From contig NZ_FZNV01000003.1 in assembly GCF_900188415.1 (NCBI RefSeq), forward strand, positions 62,001-126,000: 64,000 nucleotides of DNA. Direction: 5' to 3'. The stretch is from Maribacter sedimenticola. GTDB lineage: Bacteria > Bacteroidota > Bacteroidia > Flavobacteriales > Flavobacteriaceae. Positions 8,377-18,837 of the stretch are shown here, piece after piece (the stretch's first letter is position 1; each line of letters opens with the position of its first letter). The notes below the pieces were generated by a model. The model searched no databases. It worked only from the letters and a program-made list of their open reading frames with translations, and was not told the DNA's origin. The position numbers and the translations under genes were made by a program.

Positions 8377-10383
8377 ATGAAACTTTTAGCGTTTATTCCC
8401 ATAAGATTAACGCTACTGCTGATTATTGGAATTTTAATTGGCTCTGTTCTCCCAGTGGATACATGGTATCTTTTACTATCCACCCTATTATTTTTTCTTT
8501 TCCTTACGCTCATCTTTGTTTTTCAAAAACGAAGCCATTCGGTTCTTTTTGGTGTCATTGCTTGCGTAACTGTAATTAACTTGGGAATGTTCTGTTTTTC
8601 GGCAGCACAACCAATAAACCATCAAGATCATTATAGCAATATTATAAATGAGGAAAGGGCAATTTGGACCTTAAAGATCAAGGAATCCCTAAAACCCAAC
8701 CTGTATTCTACACGCTATTTTGCCCTGGTAACAAAGATTGACCAACAACCGGCCAGTGGTACCATTTTATTAACCTTACCACAAGATTCCTCAATCCTGA
8801 ATGTAGACGACGAAATCCAAGTGTTTTCAAAACCATACCCAATCTCCCCGTCCTTGAACCCACATCAATTTGACTATAAGAACTATTTAAAAACTCTGGG
8901 CGTATATGATCAATTGGGTATTAAGGATAATCAATTTATACGTATAACGAATCCTAAAAAAACCTTAACCGGTATTGCCTCAAGAATACGAAGCCATATA
9001 ATTTCGCAACTACAGAAAGAACATTTTGGCACGGATGAACTTGGGGTAATTCAAGCCTTACTCCTAGGACAGCGTGATAATATATCCGAAGAAACATACA
9101 GCAATTACCAAAAAGCAGGTGCGGTTCATATTTTAGCGGTATCTGGCCTGCATATTGGCATTTTATTGCTCCTGATACAATTTATATTACGGCCGTTGCG
9201 CAATTTACCACACGGCAGAACCGTAATTTTAATATTATCGGTTGTTTTGCTTTGGATATTTGCCTTCATAGCGGGTTTATCAGCCAGTATTGTCCGCGCC
9301 ACAACAATGTTCAGCTTTGTCGCCTATGCCCTTTACCTAAATAGGCCTAGTAATACCTTTAATATTCTTGCACTTTCCATATTGTTCATTCTACTGTTCA
9401 TTGACCCTAACCTTATATTTCAAGTAGGTTTTCAAATGAGCTATGCCGCCGTATTTTCAATTTTGTGGATTTTTCCAATGCTAAGGGACGTATGGTTTCC
9501 AAAGAACAGGGCAATAAGGTATTTTTGGCAATTGCTATGCGTAAGTATTGCCGCCCAATTGGGCGTACTTCCCATAAGTTTATTTTACTTCCATCAATTT
9601 CCCGGACTATTTTTTATATCAAATTTAATAATTGTCCCTGCTTTGGGCCTTATATTGGGAACTGGAATAATTGTAATTCTCCTATCCCTTTTGAACGTAT
9701 TACCCTTACAACTTGCATGGTTTTATAACACGGTAATTGCGCAAATGAATGGTTTAATTGGCTGGATCGCCCAACAAGAACAATTTATTTTTAGCGCTAT
9801 TCCTTTTGACAGTATACAGCTTATCCTATCCTTTTTAATTTTGATTTTAGGGATTGAACTTTATCAAAGTACCAACTTTAAACGAACGGTATTCTTTCTG
9901 ATCAGTATCATCAGTTTTCAAGGGTACACCTTATATGAAACCAATCTTGCCCACAATAAAAATGAGGTATTGGTATTGCACCAAACTAAGAATAGTATTA
10001 TCCTTAATAGAAACGGCCAACGATTATCCGTTCTCAGCAACCAAAAGAACAACCTAAATTATCTTCTATCCAACTATACTATTGCAGAACGTATTAAAAC
10101 AATCAATGAAGATTCGCTAAAAAATAGTTACTCCATAAATGACACAGCAGTAGTGGTCATTGACAGCTCAGGCGTTTACCAAAAGACCCCATCACCCATA
10201 ATTTTATTGACCAATTCCCCAAAAATAAATATAGAGCGATTGGCGCTTACCCTACAACCGATAGAAATAATTGCGGATGGCAGCAATTACAAGAGTTATG
10301 TTGACCGCTGGAAAACGACCTGCATACAATATAAAATCCCTTTTCACTATACTGGTGAAAAGGGAGCTTATTATTTAAAGTAA
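8377..10383 (+). CDS. comEC: ComEC/Rec2 family DNA-uptake channel protein
   Basis: Inner-membrane channel for single-stranded DNA entry during natural transformation, 668 aa. N-terminal transmembrane pair, a soluble OB-like DUF4131 region (about 60-180), then the competence domain with LLLGQRDNIS and VHILAVSGLHIGI (about 230-260) and about eight more helices to residue 505. The C-terminal 150 residues are short and show no metallo-beta-lactamase HxHxDH motif, so the nuclease-like domain of longer ComEC proteins is absent or degenerate. The start is 1 bp after the C40 lipoprotein gene. The last codons contain an inverted repeat that may terminate the opposing gene. Confidence 0.9.
   Translation: MKLLAFIPIRLTLLLIIGILIGSVLPVDTWYLLLSTLLFFLFLTLIFVFQKRSHSVLFGVIACVTVINLGMFCFSAAQPINHQDHYSNIINEERAIWTLKIKESLKPNLYSTRYFALVTKIDQQPASGTILLTLPQDSSILNVDDEIQVFSKPYPISPSLNPHQFDYKNYLKTLGVYDQLGIKDNQFIRITNPKKTLTGIASRIRSHIISQLQKEHFGTDELGVIQALLLGQRDNISEETYSNYQKAGAVHILAVSGLHIGILLLLIQFILRPLRNLPHGRTVILILSVVLLWIFAFIAGLSASIVRATTMFSFVAYALYLNRPSNTFNILALSILFILLFIDPNLIFQVGFQMSYAAVFSILWIFPMLRDVWFPKNRAIRYFWQLLCVSIAAQLGVLPISLFYFHQFPGLFFISNLIIVPALGLILGTGIIVILLSLLNVLPLQLAWFYNTVIAQMNGLIGWIAQQEQFIFSAIPFDSIQLILSFLILILGIELYQSTNFKRTVFFLISIISFQGYTLYETNLAHNKNEVLVLHQTKNSIILNRNGQRLSVLSNQKNNLNYLLSNYTIAERIKTINEDSLKNSYSINDTAVVVIDSSGVYQKTPSPIILLTNSPKINIERLALTLQPIEIIADGSNYKSYVDRWKTTCIQYKIPFHYTGEKGAYYLK
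10338..10364 (-). terminator. Hairpin inside the 3' end of comEC, likely terminator for the peptide transporter gene
   Basis: A perfect 10-bp inverted repeat (CCCTTTTCAC, 7-base loop, GTGAAAAGGG). Read on the minus strand it is followed by a T-rich ATTTTATATT tract, and it lies 27-53 bp beyond the stop of the convergent transporter gene. It is embedded in coding sequence of comEC. Confidence 0.6.
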
Positions 10384-10390
10384 GTATCTA

Positions 10391-11923
10391 CTAGTGTACC
10401 TTACCCATTAATCGTTTAATTATAGGCGATGCCAATAGTACCAATATACCGGCACCCAACGCATATTTGGCAATCAACATGAAGCCATCCGTATAGACCG
10501 ATAACGTTTCAAAACCGCCCACATTTTTATCGGTACTTTCTATTGCCAATTGCTTACCGATAAAGCCTACTATCTGAAATGCAAACGCAGACGACAGGAA
10601 CCACACCCCCATAATAAAAGCAATAAGCCGCAATGGTGCCAAATCTGTCATTTTAGACAGTCCAACAGGTGACATGAACAACTCCCCTACGGACAACAAA
10701 AAATACATTAACAGTAAATAGGCAAATGGTACCAAACCGTTTTCATTTGCACTACCCCCACTAATGGCCAGCACGTAAAAACTTATACCTGCAAATAGTA
10801 GACCCAATCCAAATTTATACGGAGTTCTGGGATTCCAGTTCTTCTTGCTTAGCCAAGTCCACATCAACGAAATGGGAATGGCCATAATAATAATGAACAT
10901 TGAATTCAAGGAATTGGTCTGTGCAGCGGACATAATACCTTCCAAATCTATGTTTCTTGCCGCGAAAAGTGTAATTACACTACCTGAGAGTTCGTGAAAA
11001 CCCCAAAATATAGTCATAAAGAATGTTAGCAATACTGCAACGAACAGTTCCTTTCTTTCCTTTACATTTGCCTTGAACATTTCATAAGCCAAATAAGCCA
11101 ATACGGCAATACCTATTCCTGTAAAAATAACGTTCACAATATTCTGATCGGCAAACATACCTTCCGTTGCAATGGCTTGATATGATGAAAGCAACAACGC
11201 AATTAAAGGTGCTGCAAGTACAGCAAGTATGGGCACCAATACCCCTTGTTTAATTCCTAGTACCTTTTTATCCAACACTTCTTCCGTTGGGGGCAGACCC
11301 CTATCGCCAAACACATTTTTCCTGATACCGCTCCAAAAAACAATCAATCCTGTAAGCATACCTATCCCTGCCAGACCAAAACCGTAATGCCATCCATAGG
11401 TTGCAGCCAGCCAGCCACATAGTAAGGGAGCTACCCACCCACCAATATTTATACCCATGTAAAAAATGGTGAATCCGGAATCTTTTTTAGGGTCTCCTTT
11501 TTCATATAAGGTACCTACGAAGGTGGAAATATTAGGTTTAAAAAAACCGTTACCCACTATAATGAGGGAAAGGGCCAGAAAAAAGGCCATATTATCTTCT
11601 ATTGCCAAAACAAAATGACCTATGGACATAAGTATACCCCCTAGAAAAATTGAGTTTCGCATTCCCAATATCTTATCGGAAACCTTGCCTCCGATTACCG
11701 TTGAAGCATATACCAAAGATCCGTATGATGAGTAAACCGCTGCAGTTGCATAATCTCTTTCTGCTAAAGCTTGAAAAATTACATCGATCATGTAAAGCGT
11801 GAGCAGGGCACGCATACCATAGAAGCTAAATCGCTCCCATAATTCCGCAAAAAATAGATAAAACAACCCCTGAGGGTGTCCAAAAATCTGCTTTTGCTCT
11901 GAAATTTCAGTACTTTCAGTCAT
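10391..11923 (-). CDS. Proton-dependent oligopeptide (POT/PTR2) transporter
   Basis: Major-facilitator peptide symporter of the POT family, 510 aa, imports di- and tripeptides with protons. The helix-1 motif ERFSFYGMRALLTLYM and the family block FKPNISTFVGTLY with GFTIFYMGINIGG are visible, followed by about twelve to fourteen helices. It lies 17 bp downstream of the dipeptidyl peptidase IV gene on the same strand, which makes sense: DPP-IV releases dipeptides that this carrier would import. No DNA-binding or extra domain is seen. Confidence 0.93.
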   Translation of the reverse strand: MTESTEISEQKQIFGHPQGLFYLFFAELWERFSFYGMRALLTLYMIDVIFQALAERDYATAAVYSSYGSLVYASTVIGGKVSDKILGMRNSIFLGGILMSIGHFVLAIEDNMAFFLALSLIIVGNGFFKPNISTFVGTLYEKGDPKKDSGFTIFYMGINIGGWVAPLLCGWLAATYGWHYGFGLAGIGMLTGLIVFWSGIRKNVFGDRGLPPTEEVLDKKVLGIKQGVLVPILAVLAAPLIALLLSSYQAIATEGMFADQNIVNVIFTGIGIAVLAYLAYEMFKANVKERKELFVAVLLTFFMTIFWGFHELSGSVITLFAARNIDLEGIMSAAQTNSLNSMFIIIMAIPISLMWTWLSKKNWNPRTPYKFGLGLLFAGISFYVLAISGGSANENGLVPFAYLLLMYFLLSVGELFMSPVGLSKMTDLAPLRLIAFIMGVWFLSSAFAFQIVGFIGKQLAIESTDKNVGGFETLSVYTDGFMLIAKYALGAGILVLLASPIIKRLMGKVH

Positions 11924-11939
11924 AGTTCAATTGGTTTGA

Positions 11940-14105
11940 TTATAAGTTTTCCTTTAAAAAATTAGTCATTTTATTAAACAAATGAATTCTTGTATTACCT
12001 CCATATATTCCATGGTTCTTATCCGGATAGATACCCCAATCAAATTGCTTGTTCGCTTGAATCAGTGCCTCTATCATACGCATGGAATTTTGCACATGGA
12101 CGTTATCATCTCCTGATCCGTGAATCAGCAAATAATTCCCTTTCAATAATTCCGGATAATTAAACGGCGAGTTATCATCATAACCACTAGGATTCTCTGC
12201 AGGCGTACGCATAAAACGTTCCGTATAAATTGTATCGTAAAAACGCCATGAAGTTACCGGTGCCACCGCTATTGCGGTTTCGAAAACATCATTACCACGT
12301 AACAGACAATTGGTAGACATATGACCTCCAAAACTCCATCCCCAAATACCTGTCCTCTCTTCATCAATATAGGTCAGCTCACTTAATTTCCTTGCCGCCG
12401 CAATCTGATCTTCAGTTTCATATTTAACCAAATTCATATAAGTGACCTTTTTAAAGTCCCGTCCCTTAAAACCAGTACCACGACCATCTACGCAAGCCAC
12501 AATATACCCTTCTGATACGAGCATTTGGTGCCAATAATCATTTGCCCCCATCCAGCTATTGGAAACATTCTGAGATCCGGGACCACTATACTGGTACATT
12601 AACAACGGATACTTCTTTGTAGCATCAAAATCCTTTGGTTTTATCATGTACATATTAAGTTCATTACCATTAATTGAAATCGTGGAAAATTCCTTTGGAC
12701 TTACTGCATAGGCCTCCAATTTTTGTAACAACTTATCATTATCCTTGATATCCTTTATCTTCTTACCGTTTATGGCCTTATGCAAGGTATAAACCGGTGG
12801 AGTTTGCGCACTGGAGAACGTATTGATAAAATAGGTGAAATCTGCACTGAAGGAAGCCTTATTGGTCCCAGGGGTCACCGCTAGTTCTGTCTTATCGTCC
12901 CCACCACTACCTATATTGTACACTCCCCTATTTATGGAACCGTTTTCAGTAGATTGATAATAAATTTTATCCTCGTTCTGGTCATACCCATAATAATTGG
13001 TTACCTCCCATTGGCCTTTGGTAATTTGGTTCATCAACGAGCCGTCTTCCCCATAGAGGTAAATATGGTTCCATCCATCCTTTTCACTAGACCAAATAAA
13101 ACTATCGTCCTCCAAAAATGTTAGATTATCCGTAATATCAACATAGGCATCATCCTTTTCCTCCAACAATACGGAAACTTCTCCACTTTTGGCATCAACA
13201 GTATACATTGTCAAATGATTCTGATGCCTATTCAAAGTTTGTACACTCAACATATCTTTATGGTTTTTCCATTTGATCCGCGGAATATAATAGGCATTAT
13301 CTAGATTGATCTGGGAAGATTTACCACTGGCCACATCCAAAATATGTAATGTTACCACAGAATTGTTCTCTCCAGCCTTAGGATATTTAAATACGTAAGG
13401 TTGTTGGTATAGACCGGTACCATAAACATCCATTGAAAATTCCGGAACATTCGTTTCATCAAAACGAAGGAAGGCTATCTTACTTCCATCGGCGTTCTAT
13501 TCAAATGCACGGACAAAGGCAAATTCCTCTTCATACACCCAATCCGTTACCCCATTAATAATTTTATTTTTTACACCGTCAGCGGTTACTTGGGTGGTTT
13601 TACCACTGGCAAGGTTAAAAATATACAGGTTATTGTCCTTTACATACGCTACCTGATCACCTTTTGGGGACAATAAAGGTTCTTGAATCTTATCTTCACT
13701 TACCTGAACCAAATTCTTGGACTTAATATCATACACATAATAAATGCCTAACGTAGACCGTCTAAAAATGGCTTCTACCTGAGTGGAAAGCAATATTCTA
13801 TTTTCATCATCACTGAAAGCATAGGAAGAAAATGAGGAAACACCGGGCAATTCTGCCGATGAGACCAAAGTGGCCACCTTTTGCAATGTTTTATAATCAT
13901 ATTTATCTACCGTTACCGTCTGGTTTGACCGATCCACATTCAGCACCGTATATTGTGTACCATTTTTCATTGATCTTAAGGCATCCAAACCTTCTGTCCT
14001 AAAGGCACCTTGATAAATTTCGGAAACTTGTATTTGCCTTTCTTGAGCCCCCAAAATGACACAGAAAGCCATTAAAATCAATGTTAGTAAGTGTGTTTTT
14101 CGCAT
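11940..14105 (-). pseudogene. Dipeptidyl peptidase IV (S9B), interrupted by one in-frame TAG
   Basis: Secreted serine peptidase that removes Xaa-Pro dipeptides. The N-terminal half (13497-14105) has signal peptide MRKTHLLTLILMAFCVILGAQ and beta-propeller sequence ending WVYEEEFAFVRAFE; then a TAG at 13497-13499 stops it. Reading continues in the same frame as NADGSKIAFLRFDETN and on to the catalytic domain with GWSFGGH (Ser), HGSGDDNVH (Asp) and DKNHGIYGG (His). Homologues have Trp at the stop position, so TGG to TAG is the simplest change. With the stop read through, the protein would be about 721 aa, the usual length. It is therefore a recent pseudogene, a sequencing error, or a read-through case. 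Confidence 0.88.
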
Positions 14106-14244
14106 AAATTTTTAAATTTTGTTAAATCTCTCAAGTTTACCACTATTTCCTCAAAAAAACACGCTTTAGCCTGAAAAAGACATTGGTTTTAACGCTTTGT
14201 TCACCTAAATGAGATTCTTTACAATATCCTTATCTTTACTGTTG

Positions 14245-14252
14245 TAATTTTG
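14245..14252 (+). promoter_or_regulatory. Possible -7 box (TAATTTTG) upstream of the HMG-CoA reductase gene
   Basis: Matches the Bacteroidota -7 consensus TAnnTTTG, 64 bp before the start codon. No perfect -33 TTTG is seen at the expected distance, so this is a weak call. Confidence 0.35.
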
Positions 14253-14316
14253 TGTTCAATTTAGCTTAATACGCACCATTACCTAACATCTATATACAGA
14301 AGAAAGTTATACCTAA

Positions 14317-15633
14317 ATGACCAAGCCAATAAGTGGTTTTTCCAAGCTTACAAAAGAAGAAAAGATAGATTGGATCACTACCAACTACACCCATAATAAA
14401 GAGCAATCCAAGAAAATTTTACAAACGTATTGGAACCAAAACGGCCGTATACAGCAGTTGCATGACGAGTTTATAGAGAATACCATAACCAACTTGTATG
14501 TTCCCCAAGGTATTGCCCCTAATTTTTTGATCAACGATAGGTTATATGCCATACCTATGGCCATTGAAGAAAGTTCCGTAATAGCCGCAGCGAGCAAAGC
14601 GGCTAAATTTTGGTTAAAAAGGGGCGGATTCAAAACAGAGATTTTGGGCACGGAAAAAGTGGGGCAGGTACATTTTTTATTTAAGGGCGATCCCGCAAAA
14701 CTCAACTCCTTCTTTACCTATCTTAAACCCATTTTACTTGCGGAAAGCGCTTCATTGACCACCAGTATGCAAAAAAGGGGCGGTGGTATTACCGATATTG
14801 CCTTAAGGGACAAAACCCATGATATTGCACATTACTATCAACTACATGCCACCTTCCAAACCAAGGATGCCATGGGTGCCAATTTCATTAATAGCTGTCT
14901 TGAGCAGTTTGCGGCCACACTGAAAAAAGAAGCAGCCAATTATACGGCCTTTTCCGCACAAGGGAAAAATGTGGAAATAGTGATGAGCATCTTATCCAAT
15001 TATGTGCCAAATTGTACGGTACGTGCCATGGTAAGCTGCCCTGTGGAACAGATACAACTTACCGATCAATTAACACCACAGCAAACGGCAGAAAAAATTA
15101 TTCAGGCCATAGAAATTGCAAAAGTGGAACCCTACCGTGCCGTAACGCACAACAAGGGCATCATGAACGGTATTGATGCCGTGGTATTGGCCACAGGAAA
15201 TGACTTTAGGGCCGTTGAAGCGGGCGTACATGCGTATGCATGTAAAGATGGGCAATACCGCAGCCTAACTCACGCGACTATTGATGATGGTATTTTTAAA
15301 TTCTGGATAGAAGTGCCTTTGGCACTAGGTACCGTAGGCGGACTAACCAACTTACACCCGCTCGTAAAATTGAACCTTGAAATACTTCAACACCCATCTT
15401 CAGAGGAATTAATGCAGATAATTGCGGTTGCCGGCCTTGCTCAAAATTTTGCGGCCGTTAGTTCCTTGGTTACTACAGGAATTCAAAAAGGACATATGAA
15501 AATGCACCTTTTGAACATTCTGAACCAATTAGGGGCGGACGAAAACGAAAAAACTATTTTGGTCCAGTATTTTAAAACCAACCCGGTTACGCACCATGGT
15601 GTTGAGCTTCAATTAAAGGAGATCAGAAAATAA
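14317..15633 (+). CDS. mvaA: Class II hydroxymethylglutaryl-CoA reductase
   Basis: Converts HMG-CoA to mevalonate, or the reverse in degradative enzymes, 438 aa, no membrane anchor. Catalytic features: Glu in the IENTITN block near residue 50, the substrate block AIEESSVIAAASKAA, the cofactor motif DAMGAN (about 186-191), and Lys/Asp in HNKGIMNGIDAVVLATGND. These match the soluble class II enzymes. It is 8 bp upstream of a GHMP kinase, so the pair belongs to a mevalonate-type isoprenoid pathway, as is common in flavobacteria; a biosynthetic direction is inferred. Confidence 0.94.
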   Translation: MTKPISGFSKLTKEEKIDWITTNYTHNKEQSKKILQTYWNQNGRIQQLHDEFIENTITNLYVPQGIAPNFLINDRLYAIPMAIEESSVIAAASKAAKFWLKRGGFKTEILGTEKVGQVHFLFKGDPAKLNSFFTYLKPILLAESASLTTSMQKRGGGITDIALRDKTHDIAHYYQLHATFQTKDAMGANFINSCLEQFAATLKKEAANYTAFSAQGKNVEIVMSILSNYVPNCTVRAMVSCPVEQIQLTDQLTPQQTAEKIIQAIEIAKVEPYRAVTHNKGIMNGIDAVVLATGNDFRAVEAGVHAYACKDGQYRSLTHATIDDGIFKFWIEVPLALGTVGGLTNLHPLVKLNLEILQHPSSEELMQIIAVAGLAQNFAAVSSLVTTGIQKGHMKMHLLNILNQLGADENEKTILVQYFKTNPVTHHGVELQLKEIRK

Positions 15634-15641
15634 ACGACCCT

Positions 15642-16553
15642 ATGTCCAAAGAATTTTACGGTAACGGCAAACTACTGCTAACGGGAGAATACGCAATTCT
15701 TGACGGAGCAAAAGGACTGGCATTACCAACCGCATTTGGGCAATATTTGAAAGTGCGGCAGGGAACCCAAAACCATATGTGTTGGAAAAGTATAGATGAA
15801 CATGGAAAGGTTTGGTTTGATGCTGAAATTAACAGTACAAACCTTCAATTGATCAGTACCTCTGACAATGAAATAGCGGAACCATTGTTGAACATCCTGA
15901 AAGAGGCTCAAAAATTGAATTCTGATTTTCTCGCCCAAAATGAACGAAATCTTAATATAGAAGCGAGAATAACATTCCCAAGAAATTGGGGATTGGGCAC
16001 CTCCTCTACCTTAATCGCAAATATTGCGGCTTGGGCCAATATTAACCCCTACAAATTACTTGAAGCTAGTTTTGGAGGCAGTGGCTACGATATTGCCTGT
16101 GCCACACATAATACGGCCATCACCTATATTAGAAATGGGCATAAGCCCCATGTACAGGAAGTAGATTTTAATCCTGATTTTGCCGACCAACTTTTTTTTG
16201 TGTATTTGAACCAAAAGCAAAATAGTAGAGATGCCATTAAGCGATACCGAACGCTAACTATACACAAAGAACAATTAATTACTAAAATCAATGCTCTTAC
16301 GGATGCAATTTTAAATTGTGAAAATTTAGGAGAGTTTGAAATGCTCTTAAATAAACACGAAGCCTTATTGGCAGATACTTTGGGCCTGCCAACCATTAAA
16401 AATTCACTATTTCCCGATTATACAAATACAATTAAAAGCCTTGGGGCTTGGGGCGGGGATTTTATTCTAGCAACAGGCAAAAAGACAGCTATGGACTACT
16501 TTAGGAACAAAGGCTACTACACCATTCTACCCTACACCAAAATGATTTTATAA
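15642..16553 (+). CDS. GYDIA-type GHMP kinase (mevalonate pathway)
   Basis: A 303-aa kinase of the galactokinase/homoserine/mevalonate/phosphomevalonate superfamily. N-terminal GKLLLTGEYAILDGAKGLALP is the substrate-recognition block, GLGTSSTLIAN is the ATP-binding glycine/serine loop (about 119-129), and GGSGYDIACA is the hallmark that names the Bacteroidota GYDIA subfamily. The adjacent HMG-CoA reductase indicates mevalonate or phosphomevalonate as substrate. Which of the pathway's phosphorylations it performs cannot be told from the sequence. Confidence 0.88.
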   Translation: MSKEFYGNGKLLLTGEYAILDGAKGLALPTAFGQYLKVRQGTQNHMCWKSIDEHGKVWFDAEINSTNLQLISTSDNEIAEPLLNILKEAQKLNSDFLAQNERNLNIEARITFPRNWGLGTSSTLIANIAAWANINPYKLLEASFGGSGYDIACATHNTAITYIRNGHKPHVQEVDFNPDFADQLFFVYLNQKQNSRDAIKRYRTLTIHKEQLITKINALTDAILNCENLGEFEMLLNKHEALLADTLGLPTIKNSLFPDYTNTIKSLGAWGGDFILATGKKTAMDYFRNKGYYTILPYTKMIL

Positions 16554-16558
16554 AAAAA

Positions 16559-16584
16559 GGGCATCCTATTGTAATAGGACACCC
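16559..16584 (-). terminator. Rho-independent terminator after ppiD
   Basis: Inverted repeat GGG-CA-TCCTATT-GT-AATAGGA-CA-CCC. On the minus strand it is followed directly by a run of seven T, placing it as the terminator of the coaX-to-ppiD transcription unit. It sits just after the stop of the convergent kinase gene. Confidence 0.8.
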
Positions 16585-16609
16585 TTATAAATTCTATAAC
16601 AATTGACGA

Positions 16610-18727
16610 TTAGTAGAACGTTGCTCTCTTATCCTCAACATTGGCCGCTTCTCTCAAAGCATTATATACCGCAGTATTCACACGACCCGTAGCACCAGTT
16701 TTTAAGGAATTGGCATAAACACTGTAATTATCCAATTTTGGAGCGTCGGTTTTCTTTACAATTTCAATTTTAAAGACACCTGTATTACCTTGTATCAAAC
16801 CAGAAACAGCACCTTCTTCCATACCATATGCCGTACCTACAACTACAGGCTCACTACCGGCACCCGGAATTGTTGGGGATTTAACGGTCAAAGCAGAAGC
16901 ATTGGAAATAGCAGTACCGTTATCCGAAGCTATGGTAGCCATATCCTTGCCCTTATTGGCAGCAATGATTTGGGCCGCCTTACGTTCTTTTCTAATTATT
17001 GGTAAAACAAGGACAGATGCATCTTCCGTACTCATAACCCCTTCTTCATACTTACCTGTCAATTGAACCACTGCATAACCATTATTGATACTGAACCTCT
17101 TGACATCACCTACTTTGGTGTCATCGCTAAAAGCCCATTGAACAATATTTCTTTGATTTGACAAGCCCGGTAAATTTTCATCCAAAGCCTTGATCTTGTT
17201 TACAGGACGTACAACATATTCATTTTTCTTGGCAACCTCAGAAAAGGCACTTTCATCTTCCACTGTTTCCATTTCAAAAGTCGTAGCGTTAGTAAACAAT
17301 GTGTTGATCGTTTCCTCAGAAGCTTCAATTTCCCTAGATGCCGTAGCTATCTGTACAATATCTTGCTTATCGTCTATTTTGATAACGTGAAACCCAAAGT
17401 CCGTTTCTACCAAACCAATAGCTCCAACTTTATTGCTAAAGGCAAAATCATTGAACTTTGGTACCATAACGCCTTCTTGGAAATAACCCAAATCTCCACC
17501 ATTTGGTGCAGAAGGTCCATCAGAATTATCTCTTGCCAGTTCAGAAAAAACAACTCCAGATTTTTTAGCCTCACGCAATAATTCCTTTGCCTTTTCCTCT
17601 GCCTCTTCTTTTGTTCTGGTTACATCCGGATTTGCTCTTGTAGCCCCGGTATAAGCCAATAAGATATGGCTTGCCTTTACGGAACCATTTGGCTTTCTGG
17701 CCATCATCTTGGAAATCTTGTAAGAACCCCCATCTTTATATGGACCATAAATTTCCCCTACGCCAAGACTGAACAACGTATCTGCTACCGTAGAAGGTAA
17801 ATCTTTCTTAGCCTTAAAAATCGTATCGAATTTAGTGTCTGAATTCCTATCCAGGAACCCAACCATATCCTTAGTATTTCTAAAGCCCAATATGGTGTCA
17901 TTACGATCGGTCTGTGAATTATATTCAACGGTATCATCTAGAAGTTTGGTTATGGCCTCCTTTATGGCAAGATCATCTGCCTCAGAAGGTTTTTCACTAA
18001 AAAATACATATTGAAGATCTCTTGCAGGCTCTTGCTTGTATTCTTCTTTATGATCGTTTACATAATCCGCTATTTCACTTTTGGTTACCGTAATAGTGCT
18101 ATCTGGAATTGAAGAATAAGGAACCCTTACATACTTAATGTCCATTTTATCATTGGCCAGCCTATAATCCAGCTCACCTTCCTTTAATGTTGCACCAACA
18201 CCTGCTTTTACCAAATTAAAATAGGTCTGTTCCTTGGCCAGTTGCACAATTTCATTTTCGGTTTGCAACCAGGCATCATATTGTGCCGGACTATTAACTT
18301 TCCAATCCGCTACAGTCTGCCTAAAAATATTGGGATCAAACTGACCGTTCTCATTTTGGAACTCCGGATTTTGGGCATACCCAGTAGTACGAAGGAAATC
18401 AACAATTTGATCTTGCTCAATACCTATTCCCAAATCCTCGAACTGCTCACCTAAAATGGCCTTTCTTATCTTGCTTTCCCAAACTTGGTTTACTACCTGC
18501 ATTGAAGATGCATTAGGACCTACTCTTCTTGCTGCGGTTTCGACCTCTTGTCTAAACTCATCTATTGAAATTTCCTCCCCATTAATCTCGGCCACTGACG
18601 AACCTACTTTTTCACCTCCAAAATTGCTACTGGTAAACACACCAGAAATCACAAATGCAAACAATGCCAAACCTATGATCAAGATCAACACCGTGGTCCG
18701 TTTTCTAATATTCTCTAATACTGCCAT
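16610..18727 (-). CDS. ppiD: PpiD/SurA-type peptidylprolyl isomerase, membrane-anchored chaperone
   Basis: Periplasmic folding factor tethered to the inner membrane, 705 aa. One transmembrane helix at residues 10-30 follows a basic start (MAVLENIRKRTT), then the SurA_N-like chaperone region (about 35-200), and a parvulin PPIC domain near residues 340-450 with SHILLAYTG, FSELARDNSDGPSAPNGGDLG and GFHVIKI. It assists outer-membrane protein folding. It is the last gene of the minus-strand run that begins at coaX, although a 110-bp gap from the CNNM gene could hold its own promoter. Confidence 0.9.
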   Translation of the reverse strand: MAVLENIRKRTTVLILIIGLALFAFVISGVFTSSNFGGEKVGSSVAEINGEEISIDEFRQEVETAARRVGPNASSMQVVNQVWESKIRKAILGEQFEDLGIGIEQDQIVDFLRTTGYAQNPEFQNENGQFDPNIFRQTVADWKVNSPAQYDAWLQTENEIVQLAKEQTYFNLVKAGVGATLKEGELDYRLANDKMDIKYVRVPYSSIPDSTITVTKSEIADYVNDHKEEYKQEPARDLQYVFFSEKPSEADDLAIKEAITKLLDDTVEYNSQTDRNDTILGFRNTKDMVGFLDRNSDTKFDTIFKAKKDLPSTVADTLFSLGVGEIYGPYKDGGSYKISKMMARKPNGSVKASHILLAYTGATRANPDVTRTKEEAEEKAKELLREAKKSGVVFSELARDNSDGPSAPNGGDLGYFQEGVMVPKFNDFAFSNKVGAIGLVETDFGFHVIKIDDKQDIVQIATASREIEASEETINTLFTNATTFEMETVEDESAFSEVAKKNEYVVRPVNKIKALDENLPGLSNQRNIVQWAFSDDTKVGDVKRFSINNGYAVVQLTGKYEEGVMSTEDASVLVLPIIRKERKAAQIIAANKGKDMATIASDNGTAISNASALTVKSPTIPGAGSEPVVVGTAYGMEEGAVSGLIQGNTGVFKIEIVKKTDAPKLDNYSVYANSLKTGATGRVNTAVYNALREAANVEDKRATFY

Positions 18728-18837
18728 TCTAATTAATGTTTAAAATAATCCTTTGTGGTTATCGGGAGGCAAAACTACCATTTTTAATTGAAATAATAAA
18801 AACTAAAAAGCCACCTAATTTATTGATAGATGCACTG

